Shown here: piece after piece, positions 24,414 to 36,523 of the stretch
Position numbering within the stretch: position 1 is the stretch's first letter
Layout of the letters: the number at the start of each line of letters is the position of its first letter
Assembly: GCF_014805685.1 (NCBI RefSeq)
Contig: NC_060911.1
Span: forward strand, 11,727,212-11,791,211
Reading direction: 5' to 3'
DNA length: 64,000 nt
Source of the DNA: Silurus meridionalis
Taxonomy: Eukaryota > Chordata > Actinopteri > Siluriformes > Siluridae
Translations under genes and position numbers: made by a program
The notes under the pieces: model-generated
Database searches by the model: none
What the model saw: the letters and a program-made list of their open reading frames with translations, nothing else
What the model was told of the DNA's origin: nothing

Positions 24414-25715
24414 CATTTGTATAATATGAATTGGCAACATGGAGCCCATGTCCCTGGATCCCACTACTTGTTTATAGTCCATTTATAACCCACAGTAATA
24501 CATTATTGTTCTAAAGGTATGATATTTGCCACTGGTAAACTTTATCAGTTAAAACAACAGAACATACTATCATGGTGGCCTTTCTTTCTAAGTGCTCTTT
24601 TATTTCATGTGTATTGAGAGTGGAAGCAATAAGAGGAAATATGGGGCTGAATAATGTCTTGTATAAATTTGTGTTAATTTCTGTTTTGAACTGTAAGGAT
24701 GTGTTTTCCTCTTAGGTGTAAGGGGGCTTATAAAGAATACAAAAAACAACTGTGACATTTCATAGTACTTCTGTTTTTTTTGCAGAGGAATTATATGACA
24801 TTGATTTTGAAGATTATAAAGGTCTGAAGGTTTTACATTTGATACACATTTTCAGTGTTTTAATGACATCATACAAGACATGTATGAAAAATGAGTAGTT
24901 TAATCTTACACTGAAAAATCCTGGAGATCAGATCTTCAACTAAAGTAAATCAATTCGAAAAACAAAAATAAATTCTCTCTTTTTTAAACCAAACCTTGTG
25001 TCACAATTATTGACATCCCTAGAAACAATTGTAACTGATACATTCTTTTTTAGCTTACCTGAGTGTTTAGGCAAGTTAACCATGACCTTTTGCTTCACAA
25101 CAGGGTCAAGATCTCTTACTTGTTCATGAGTATTATTTGAGTAAAACATTTCCACAAGAATTACAGCTGGAGATTTGCAGGGCAGCTGTAGTAAAGTTTA
25201 TGGAGGCAGATTATAGGTCCATGTGTGAGAGGACAAGTCCAGGTCCAGGTCATTATTAGTACACATAATATGTGAATAAATAAAGAACAGTATACATGAT
25301 GTATTCATTATGCAAGAGGAAATATTAAAGACCAGGAATATAAACAAATGGCTTGTCAAAGGCAAAATGACACAAGAAAAGGGTAAACATGAATAAATAA
25401 ATAAAAAAAAACCCTAAATAATACATAATGTAGTCATTAGGCTATATGACCTTATGACTATGGCTATATGAGGCTATGATAACTTAAAAACTGTTGAGAT
25501 TTTTACATAAATTCATGTTCATGTTTATGTGCATTTTATAGCACAAGTGAGCAAGGCAAGTGCAGATGGATTTATGATTTACACACACATTTAAAATTCA
25601 TATTCATAATCTATTGAATCTGTTAATCTGCTTTGGGATTGTGTTTATCAATTATTATAGAGCATTGAATTAAATTGAATTAAACTGGCTATTTAAAGTT
25701 CAATGTGGGGCACCA
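23650..25715. other. Intergenic region downstream of col9a2
   Basis: AT-rich 3' flank. It holds the col9a2 poly(A) candidates (23663, 23783), an (ATA)n tract at about 24378-24413, and the candidate extra exon at 24786. Two adjacent AATAAA-type signals (about 25275) lie further out. I see no other gene. Confidence 0.5.
24786..24898 (+). CDS. Candidate alternative 3' terminal exon of col9a2
   Basis: A long pyrimidine run ending TTTTTTTTGCAG stands directly before AG GAA TTA TAT, and an open frame runs to TAG at 24896-24898. If the last codons of exon 23444-23649 are spliced out at G|GTAACT (donor at 23642), the joined codon is GAG and the chain continues KGPA then EELYDIDFEDYKG and about 25 further residues. 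An AATAAA at 24967-24972 lies about 70 nt after this stop. The peptide is acidic and rich in tyrosine. I do not recognise it in COL9A2, and without transcript data it may be chance. Confidence 0.3.
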
Positions 25716-26515
25716 CCTGGCAGTCTGTAGAGGAAGACCATCACTGTGCTCCAACCAGGAGCCGTGAATGACCAGAAAAGTGCGTGCTGAAACAAAGAGA
25801 CTCCGCCTCCAGAGCAGGGACAAGACGGCCTTAAAAGCAGCAAGGGCCAATCTGTCCTGTGCCATCAGAGGGATGAAGCACCAACACGCCAGGAGAATCC
25901 ACGGGCACTTTCAGGACAGCGGAGACACCTGGAGCATGTGGCAGGGCATCCAGGCGATCATGAACTACAAGACAACTTCACCTGCTTGTGACTGTGACGC
26001 CTCCCTTCCAGATGCGGTTTGAGATACAGAACAACGTGAAGGCGAGGAAGACCATCCCTCCTCCCAGTGACCAGGTGCTCTGTCTAACCACAGCTGAAGT
26101 AAGCAAAACTCTATGCAAAGTTAACCCACAGAAGTCTGCTGGACCAGACAACATTTCTGGCAGAGTGATGAAGACCCAGCTTTCACCCTCACTGGACACC
26201 ATGCAGTTTGCCTATCGTCCAAACTGTTCCATGGACGATGCCATCGACATGACCCTCCATCTGGCCCTCACCCACCTGGACAGCGAAGACACGTACGTAC
26301 GAATGCTGTTCATAGACTTTAGCTCAGCATTCAACACAATCATCTGATCGATAAGCTGAGCCTACTGGGCCTGAACACCTCCATCTGCAACTGGATCCTG
26401 GACTTCCTGACTGGGAGATGTCAGTCCGGATCGGAAACAGCATCTCCAGCACCTCCACACGGGGCACTGGGGCCCCTCAGGGCTGGTAGAAATCAGAATA
26501 AAAGCCTCTTGACTT
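25716..26515 (+). mobile_element. L2/Rex1-like LINE, internally deleted
   Basis: Sense-strand ORF pieces: [20 protein letters not shown], then [20 protein letters not shown] joined directly to [20 protein letters not shown] and [13 protein letters not shown]. In the family a long stretch separates these two RT blocks, so this copy has an internal deletion. The element ends with TTGACTTGACTTGA, a typical short-repeat 3' tail. It is inactive. Confidence 0.8.
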
Positions 26516-26559
26516 GACTTGAAATGTCAGGGTAGTAGACCTGCTTCAGCATCCCTGCC

Positions 26560-26836
26560 CCCGTTTACGCGTATACATGTGTGGAACAAATTCGACAGGA
26601 GATTGTCTGAGGTCCAAAACACCAGTTCTATCGACTTCATGACTTGGTTTGTGCTCTGACATGCACTGTTAACTGTGGGACCTTATATAGACAGGTTTGT
26701 GTCTTTCGAAATCATGTCCGAACAACTGAATTTACCACGGGTGGACTCTAATCAAGTTGTAGAAACATCTCAAAGATGATCAGTGGAAACAGGATGCACA
26801 GGAGCTTGAGATTGAGTGTCATGGCAAAGGCTGTGA

Positions 26837-26912
<76 letters not shown>

Positions 26913-27082
26913 ATTGTTTATAAAATTGCAAAGATTTCAAACAAACTTCTTTCATGTTGTCATTATGGGGTATTATTTGTAGAATTTTAATGGAAAATAA
27001 AAGTAAACTATTTTGGAAAAAGCCTGTAACATAACAAAATGTGGAAAAAGTGAAATGCTGTGAATACATTCTGGAGGCACTG
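26560..27082 (-). mobile_element. Tc1-like element end
   Basis: Corresponds to the 5' end and upstream inverted repeat of the family also present at 33326-34278: shared GACTTCATGACTTGGTTTGT and GATCAGTGGAAACAGGATGC. It ends GGAGGCACTG before TA at 27083-27084. A (TA)n tract at about 26840-26908 has expanded inside it. The transposase is almost wholly missing. Confidence 0.7.
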
Positions 27083-28318
27083 TAAATATTGTGCAAATTT
27101 TAAGGCTTCACTATAGTTCAATAGAGTGATCGACAGTGTCTCTAAAACCTTTCCCCGAAAATCAAATGGCGAAGAGAACAAACATCTTTAAAGGGGCTTT
27201 TTATTCGAAATAACAAACAAACATAAAACCAACCCCTGCTAAAATCAAAACAGTAATAAATAAGGAATCAATTTGCATAGAAACATTTGAAGCGAATGCA
27301 GTGAAAAAATGTACAACATTTAAATAACATTTGAGTTGTGTAGCTAAGGATGGATGTGGCATTTTCAGGTAACTTTAACCATCCTTTAATAGATAAAAAG
27401 GCTTGCAAAATAATAAAAAGCACTGTATAAAATCATCAGTGTATAGTATTTGCATCTGAAAAGCCAAAATATACATACAGCATGAATAAGCTGGTGGGAA
27501 GATTATGTTGCATGCACAATTGTAAACACTAAATACTTCTTCCTTCCTCACATTATAAACACAACCAATAAACCAAACTAGTTTTACCCAACTGTACTGT
27601 GTAGTTCAACATGCTTCTGCTAGTGGTTCAATGGTTTCAATACATTAAAAGCAGTAAAAAATACTCATTCACAGATGTACAAAATGTTTAATCAATGGGG
27701 AACATATTTACAGTAATGACTGGTTAAACAAAACAAAAAAAACACTTTTATTGTCAAGATTAATGTTCTTCTCAAATACTCTATAGCCTGCACTTGAAAT
27801 TCTACATTTGAAAAAAGTTTCATACACTTTAAGCTAAACACACTACAATCTTTACACAATATTCATGATCATATTTATGATCTATTAATATATTAATATT
27901 CTGTAGTTTAATCACACCTGTAATAAATCTATTTGTCTCTCTTGCACAAAAAGAAGCTGAGGTAAATACGGATTTAAGAACCAAGCTTATCTATTCTGCA
28001 AAAACAAACAAACAAAAAAACAAAAACAAAGAAACCCTGAGATCAACTGTCTAGTATGCAATACATTTGGTCACACATAGGAGAAAAAGTTATTATGAAC
28101 AGGAACTGAGGTTCTTTACTGATCATGAAATAATGAATAAACAAATTAGTTTCTGAAAATCATTCGAATACAAATACGCATTTGGCAACACATAAGGAAG
28201 ATATATTTTTTCCATGCCAGTGTCTGCTATTTTACACTGAGTAAACAGTGCATTTTTGCTCTTTGTTGGCTCCACACTGGACTTGGGCAGAAAGGCTACA
28301 GAATGTACTCTAGACCTC
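27083..28318 (-). other. 3' flank of the COL19A1-like gene
   Basis: AT-rich sequence downstream of the TAG at 28319-28321, probably 3' UTR at least in part. Poly(A) candidates read on the minus strand are TTTATT at 27747-27752 and 27200-27205. No other coding seen. Confidence 0.45.
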
Positions 28319-30801
28319 CTAATTGGTGTGGGGCAAACCATGCGTGCACTCATTTGGCTCACATCTTCCCTGTGGGCCCTGAGGCCCTGGGAGTCCTATT
28401 CCAGGTGTGCCTGAAATTGTTTGATAACAATTGTGTTATTAATATCATTCATTGGGGATAATGATCTTTTTATTATAAGAATCTTGTTTACTGATTTGGA
28501 GCATTTTCCTAGACAAGTCTCTCGAGGCAGTGTTACGATCTGGGGTTGCTTTATTTAAGGTCTCAACTCAGCAACATTATGCAGCAACACCATTAACAAC
28601 AAGTACAAGAATATCCCTCAACTGTTTTTGTCTGCACAAATTAATCAAGCCAAATAATAAGGTCATATTATCATAATGTGTGCATTTCACATTTAAACAA
28701 AAGGAAAAAATGCCACTGATTTTAACATCTTGCTTAAGAAATGCCTACAGTTCTTTTTATATTAATTCATATTTTTGATCTTAGACCTGGTGCTTGAGAT
28801 AACAATGTCTAGAATTGGAGGATGTTTCTTAGAAAAGTAGTATGTTACATGGTTAAAAAACCATGTATGTTTAATTATAACTCAACACTGCTTATCAACT
28901 GGAGAAAACCGGAGGAAACCATCCCACAGGGAAGCATGGTGAAGGTAGTGTATTAAGAGTTACACTTGGCTGTTTGGTAAAATCCTGTTTGGTAAAATCC
29001 CCTGTTTGGTAAAATCCTCGGAAATCCAGGCTAGTTTTGAGCCTGTAAAGTGTGCATTTGAAATAAGGACCAACCCAGACCCATTTTTTAGATGTTGGAG
29101 AGGAAAAAAAATATAATTACACCTAATCTGTCTCACTTCATCTCTTATAGTTCTGATAGAGAAGTGCATACCTGGTGGGCCTGCAGGGCCGGGTGCACCT
29201 AGGATTCCCAGGCCTATTTGACCCCTCTCTCCTTTCTGTCCTCGATAGCCTTAACACAAAGACAAGATGATGTACTCTAATATAAAATATATATAAATAT
29301 AAAATGTAACTACATTTTTGCATGTGTTATTATAAGGATCATAGACTTTAATGGTTGCCATAATCCCATGTTACAACAAAATAAATGAGTTAATTACTAA
29401 TCTTTTAAATTAATTAATCTGATGAAGGAATAAGATGGGGATATGTTTAGTGATTCATATTTTGTCGATTAAAAATTTAAAATATCTCTTAATTATTGTT
29501 GAGTATTTGGTGTCTTGCAAATGTAATAAGAAATCTTTTTAAAGAAGATTTGATAAATATCTGACTTCTATGCATGATAAAGTTTTTGCTGGAAATGCGA
29601 AGCAAAGCACACAGCAGTATACAGATCAAGCAAGTCCACAAACAAAAAAACACAATAAACTAACTACACAATATCTCAAAATAAGTTCTGTGAGAACATG
29701 CAGATGGCTACACTCACACATATTAATAAGTGCAACACAAATAACTATGAAGTGTTGATTCTCCTCATAATTACAAGCAATTTCCGAGAAGAGGTCTGTT
29801 CCAACAGAGCATCACCATAGATAATAATATTGCATAATGCAGTCTCATAAAGGTCCAGAGAGCAAATACCTCACGTCTGCCGGAAGTGTTTCTATAATCT
29901 TTAGAATCTATGTGAGTCACACATTTACATGCTTATGCTTATGCTCGGTGCATTCTAAAATGCATTCAGTAAGAAAAATGGCATTCCATTGGCAGTAAAG
30001 CACTGTACCTTCAGCCTCATATAATGGTTCCCTGTGGTTGTATATATACTTATTGGTGAGTGCTTTCCTGTTTAAATCTCAATACACACAATGTCTTCTG
30101 CAGTCTAGCAGAAAACAATCCAATACAACATTGCAAAGATGTCGCTTAATAGGCCTACAAGGACACTTGATTTTTTAAAATATTTTAGATCTCATTTTTG
30201 TTAATAATGTAATAATTATGAATTTAAAATACTACATCTACTATGCTTAACCTTCACTATAAGTGAAGGTTCTGCAATATTTTTTCTGTATGTATGAAAC
30301 TACATATGCACATGGCGTAATGTTTAAGCTAACAGGAAAGCAGACAGCTTTATTTATTATTAGGTATTTGTTTTTTTTTCTACCTTGAGGGCCTGGAGGT
30401 CCTTGCTCTCCAGGGGGACCTGGAGACCCATCGTTCCCAGGGGGCCCTGGAGGGCCTTGACGGCCATGTGCAGCCAATATCGCTGCTGGCAGTTGTTCTT
30501 GCAGGGTGTAACTGGATAACCTTGCTAAAAACATTAACAAAAAAATAGCAAACTTTAGGGATCAAAACAACTATACCAGGCAGTACTAAAACAAGAAGTG
30601 TGCAATAATGAAACACATTTCTCTTATTACTTTAAACACTCTGGGACTTCCAATTTACACAATTTATAAAATAGCAAGCTAAACAACCATTGTTAATAAT
30701 CTCTATAAAGATTTCTTCTATGTGACAGATATACCTTCAAACACACGCAATACTTCATTTTGGATCAACATTTTGATTTCCTTCATGGTATTGTAATCGT
30801 T
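28319..30801 (-). CDS. COL19A1-like: NC2-type segment, COL1 and C-terminus
   Basis: Exons 30735-30801, 30384-30524, 29172-29249 and 28319-28410, joined in phase 1. The NC segment reads [20 protein letters not shown] then [20 protein letters not shown], a likely amphipathic helix that would set the trimer register. COL1 follows ([13 protein letters not shown]), with imperfections around GQIGLGILG and GTPGIGLPG. The protein ends [21 protein letters not shown] collagens keep a Cys-X4-Cys at this place, and here the spacing is four residues. Poly(A) candidates on this strand are read from TTTATT at 27747-27752 and 27200-27205. Confidence 0.88.
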
Positions 30802-33201
30802 CTGTGGGGAAAAAGAAGCAGATTATTATATTATAATATTAGTGAAAATAACAAAAACAAACACCACAAATCAATGAAGAACAAATTAGAGAAAAACAGG
30901 GAAGCACAAGCAGAGTGTGTAAAGTTTAATACAGTGTGGGTGAAAAGTACAGTATCTCACAAAAGTGAGTACATTTCATCAACCATTTTATTATTTTTTC
31001 TAAAGGGACAATACTATAGAATTGAAACTTATATATATTTCAGAGTAGTCAATGTGCAGCTTTTATATCAGTAAAGATTTACTGTCCTCTGAAAACAACT
31101 CAACATACAGCCATTATAGTACAAATAACTGGCAACAAAAGTGAGTACACCCTCAGTGATAACAGCTGTACGTCATGTATTTTTTATTTGCAAAGCCACA
31201 CGTCCTCTTCATCATGTTCATGTTTTTGTCTGCTTGACAGAATCATACAAATTTTTATATCTTGTATTAAAGCAGTTCAAATTTGGTGCTTTGAGGACAA
31301 TTCTCTCATACTGACCACTGGATGTTCAACATGGTACCTCAAGGCAAAGACTCTCTGAGGATATGAGAATTAGAATTGTTGCTCTGTACTACTTCTGGCT
31401 ATAAGAAGATCAGTGACATCCTGATACTGAGTTACAGTACAGTGGCCAGAGGTTTTCCAAGATGGGTTCTACTCAGAACAGGACTCGCAAGGGCTGAACA
31501 GAGAAGTTGAGTCCTCATGCTGTTTGTCAGGTGCAGAAACCGCTTCAAAAAAACAGATTCATGAGTGCTGCAGCAGTTCTTTAGAGGATGCAGAAGCGGA
31601 AGGTCCACTCGTCAGTATTCAGACCGTACGCCACATGAGCATCGTCCCAGAAGGAAGAATCTTCTGAAGCTGCTCACAGTAAAGCAGCCCGCAAACAGTT
31701 TCCTGAAGACGACCAGCCCAAGAGCATGAATTACTGGAACCATGTCCTGTGATCTGAGGAGACTAAGCCTCAGTCAAGCATGGTGATGGTAGCATCATGG
31801 ACTGGGGCTGCATGAGTGCTGCTGGTACTGGGGAGCTGCGGTTCATTGATGGAAACATGGATTCCAACATGTGACATTCTGAAGCAGAACATAATGCCCT
31901 CATTTCAGAAACAGAACGGCAGTTTTCCAACATGATAACGACCCCAAAAACACTGCCAAGATGACAACTACTTGCTGAGGAAGCTAACGGTGAAGGTGAT
32001 GTGAAGTTGATGTCTCCAGACCTGAAAAGTAATGAGCACCTGTGGGGCATCCTCAAGTGGATGGTGGAGAGATGCCATGTGTCTAACATTCAGCAGCTCC
32101 AGCATTATGGAGTGGAAGAGGATCCCAGCAACAACCTGTGCAGCTGTGGTGAATTCCATGCCCAGAAGTTGTATGGCAGTGCTTCATAACAATGGTGCTC
32201 ACACAAAATGTTCACACTTTGGACATGTTCACTTAGGGTGTACTCACTTTTGTTGCCAGTTCTTTAGACAATAATGGCTGTATGTTGTTATTTTTAGAGG
32301 ACAGTAAATGTGTACTGATATACAAGCTTCACATTGATTGGAATGCACAGTTTTCTGAAGGAAATCATTTGGGATATTGCTGAGAACCTCCTGAATCTGT
32401 GCCTCCAAGTCCTCCAGTGTGTGAGGTTTTGGTCTGTACTCCTCCTCCTTTGCATAGTCCCACAGGGAAAAAATCACACTGAGTGAGATCTGGACTTCTT
32501 GGAGGCCATTTATGAGGTCTGCGTCATCCTAATCAATGTCCTGGAAAATGCTGGTCTAACCACTCACGCACAGTAAGAGCAAAATGGGGTGGTGCACCAA
32601 CCTATAGCCATTAAATATTGCCTAGTTACTTTTCACCCACCCTGTAAATTTGATAAGTAAGGGTGCCTATAGAACAGGTGTGAGTATGTGCTCAGTCATG
32701 TAACATGCAGGGATAATGAAGGTAATGTAGTTTATGTTTATAATCCTGACATACGCCTCCCTCTAAAAGTCTTATCTGGGGTGGGGTTGGGCAAAAGACA
32801 ATAAGGAGGAGTGACTATCTCTCCCATAAATTTACATAAAGGGTTAGTAACATACATCACCAAGCAAGTGGGCAGAGTAATGTCCTCAGAGAGCAAGAAC
32901 GGTCAAGTGATCCAAAGTGGAGCCAAGTATGGCAGTATCATCAGAATAAAAAAGATTTTGTCTCACTTTTTCAGGAACATGTTTTGATAGACATATACTA
33001 GCCATTGGGTTAGAGTCAATGTGGTACATCTTAATTTTGTTAAATTTTCCCACTCTTTCTTGAAAAACATTCTAGATGATCCAAACTGTAAGATCCTCTA
33101 CTGCAGACAAGACACTTCAGGTCACCCCAGAGATTTTTTTATTGTATACAGATGGATACTATGTGGATTTATAGTTGCTTAGTCAGTTCGATAGATAGTT
33201 C

Positions 33202-33252
<51 letters not shown>

Positions 33253-36200
33253 GGATAGATGGATAGATGGATCTTACACAAAAAAAACAAAAAGAAAATA
33301 GAAACAAATATAAAAAATCACGTACATAATCACAGCCTTTGCTCAATGCTTTGTTAAAGCACCTTTTTGAGTACATATTTTTGGGCAATTTTTCCCAATC
33401 ATTTTTGCAGAACCTCTCAAGCTCCATCAGGTTTAATAGGGAATGTCGGTACACAGCCATTTTCAGATCTCAGAGATGTCTGGACTATGGATGTAAAAAA
33501 CTATTTTTTTCTGGTGGTCTGGAAGTCCTTCAAGTGCCTTTTGGCAAACTCCAGGCAGGCAGTCATGTGTCTTTTACTGAGGAGTGGCTACCCTCTTGCC
33601 ACTTTACCACACAGACCTGATTGGTGCAGAGATGATTGTTCTTCTGGAAGGTTCTTCTTTCTCCACAAAAAAATGCTGGAGCTCTTTCAGAGTGACCAAT
33701 GGGTTCTTGGTCACCTTCCTGAATAAGGCCCTTCTTCCCCAAAGGCTCAAATTACTTCCATTTACAGATTAGGCTTATTGGGACCTTCAATGCTGCAGAC
33801 ATTTGTTTGTTCCCTTCCCCAGATCTGTGCCTCGACACAATCCTGTCTCAGAGGTCTACAAACAATACCTTGGACTTCATGGCTTGGTTTGTGCTCTGAT
33901 ATGCTCTGGTAACTGTGGAACCACATATCGACAGGTGTGTGCTTTTTCAAATCATGTTTAATCAACTGAACTTTCCAGTTGTACAGTACAGGTGGACTCC
34001 AATCATGTTGTAGAAACATCTCAGGGATGATCAGTGGAAACAGAATGCACCTGAGCTCAATTTTGACTTTCATGACAACTGTTGTTAATACTTATGTACA
34101 TCTGATTTTTTTATTTTTAATGAATTTACAAAGATTTTAACAAACTTTTTTATGTTGTCATTATGGGGTATTGTTTGTAGAATTTGTGAAAATTCTGAAT
34201 TTCATTCCTTTTGAAATGATGCTGTAACAACAAAATGTGGAAAAAGTGAAGTGTTGTGAATACTCTTCTGATGCACTGTATACAGTATATAATGTAGAAA
34301 ATTTTACAGTGTGTACAGATAGAGTGAGGGTGTGATGTGTTAATGTAGTCTAGTGTTTTCTGTAAACATTGTACACATCACTGATACAGCAGCAGCCTTG
34401 AGGAAAACTGCTGTCACAACTATGCTGAGCAGCTTTTCTCAGAAGGTTAAATGAGTTACTGTAGACTTTCTTTTAGATCATGCCAGCAGAACTGCAGCTC
34501 ACTGAATGTTTTTCTGTAGAGACCACAACAAAATTTCTGAGCTCATATTTCTCTCCATTCTGATAGTTGATTTGAACATTGCTGGAAACTGCTGGCCCAT
34601 AGTTGCATTGCACAACTACCACCGATTGGCTGATTAAATAGTTGCATGAATAAACAGGTGTTCTTTACAGTATATATGTACACAGTAGTCCCCTATTTAT
34701 TGTGGTGGTTTCGTTCCACAACCGCCTGCGCTAAACGAAAAAACGCAATAAACGAAGGCCACCCCAAAAATGTTTTTTTTTAAATCATCACCGCATTCTT
34801 TACTTTCTGTACTGTATTAATCTTTTACTTTGTTTTATAATAAATAATTATATTTTTATTAATACATTTCATTATTTCAACAAACAAACTAAATTAATCG
34901 TGCTATCCGTGCGAGACCGGGGGCGAAAGGTTTTCCGGGGGATTACTGTATGTATGTATGTATGTATGTATGTATGTATGTATGTATGTATGTATGTAGA
35001 TAGATGGACGGACAGACAGACAGACAGACAGACAGATACCAGCAGTGATCCTACGGGACCAGGTGAACCAGGATGTCCCTTTTCACCAGGCAGGCCTTGG
35101 GGTCCAGAAGGCCCTCTTTCTCCATGTCGTCCCCTCTCCCCTTGCACACCTCTCTCACCAGGGATTCCAGGATCACCCTGAAACATTTAATCATCGGCAA
35201 ATGACAATTTACTTATTGTGTTGATTTTGGAATAATTTTCTGATTTATTTTGAGTGTTATTCTGAGGTAATTAAATATATTCTGTAAATCCTTGAGTTAA
35301 TATACAATTGGGAGATTAGAACAATTATCAGACAGCCATACAAAATACAGGCTTAAGGGATTGCTTATAAAAGCTGTCTAATCTATGTAGGGCAGAGACA
35401 TTTTTTAATTTTCAATGTTTATTATGAACATATTATGTCCTGTAAACAAGACATTCAAATAACACCGAAAATAAGATCTACCCGCTCTCCTTTGGATCCT
35501 CTATCACCAGGAGTGCCAGCTGGTCCCTGAAAGAAGAAAGACATGAAAGACAAATAGTCAGTTAAAGAGATGCCACTATTCAGAGTAAAAGTGGATATTG
35601 GTAAAACTTTTAGGTACCCTATTTAGTAGTAAGACAGAGGCTGAACCAAACTCTTTATACATGGACAAAAATATTTGGACACCTTACAATCGCACCATAT
35701 ACAATGTTCAGTGGAAAGGTTTTTTACAACTGTCTAGTACAGCATTTTGTGTGTCAATTTGTATGCTGGGCAAGAAGGCCTGACCAGGCAAATTCTATCA
35801 TGCCAAGCCCATCCAACGATGTTTTTTTGGATCTTGTTTTGTGCTCCGGGGCACAGTCATGCTGGAATAGAAAAGTGCCTTCAATAAACTGTTCTCACAA
35901 ACTTGGAAGCACAAGTTGTCATGTTATGCTGAAGCACTAAGAAGTAAAGGACCTAACCCAACCCTTAAAAAAATAAACCCAGACCATTATTATCCCTTTA
36001 AAAAACTTGAATACAGTTGGCACAATTAAGATGTTTCGCATCGTACTTGGTGTTTTAAGGCTTTCATGCAGTTGCTTGGCCATAGAACTGCCTTTCTTGA
36101 AGCTCCCACTTTAAAGATTTCGTGTTGATATTAATGGCAGTGGAAGTTCAGTGGAGGTCTCTTCAGCTGTAAAAACAGCTGATTTGGTGACTTTTATGCA

Positions 36201-36486
36201 CCATATGTCTCAGCAGCCAGTGACTCCACTCTGTGACTTTAAGTAGTCATAGCATTAGCATGTAGTCATTGGATTTACTGAGTTCTTCAGAATGAAATTT
36301 TTTTCACAGATCTTTGTAAATGCAGACTGCATGGCTGGGTCCCTGAATTTATACTTCTGCAGGAATGGGCCCTGATTTTAAAGTTCTCTAACCCTCATTG
36401 TGGTCTCAGACATTTGGACAATGCACAAAAATGTGGTTAGACATGTGGGGTGACATTAACAAAGTATCGGTGGAATATACCAGTGA

Positions 36487-36523
<37 letters not shown>

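Noticed and set aside
34872..35186. Small collagen gene on the minus strand with its own ATG
   Set aside because: The ATG lies in the upstream intron next to the acceptor. The glycine repeat is one exon of the larger minus-strand collagen.
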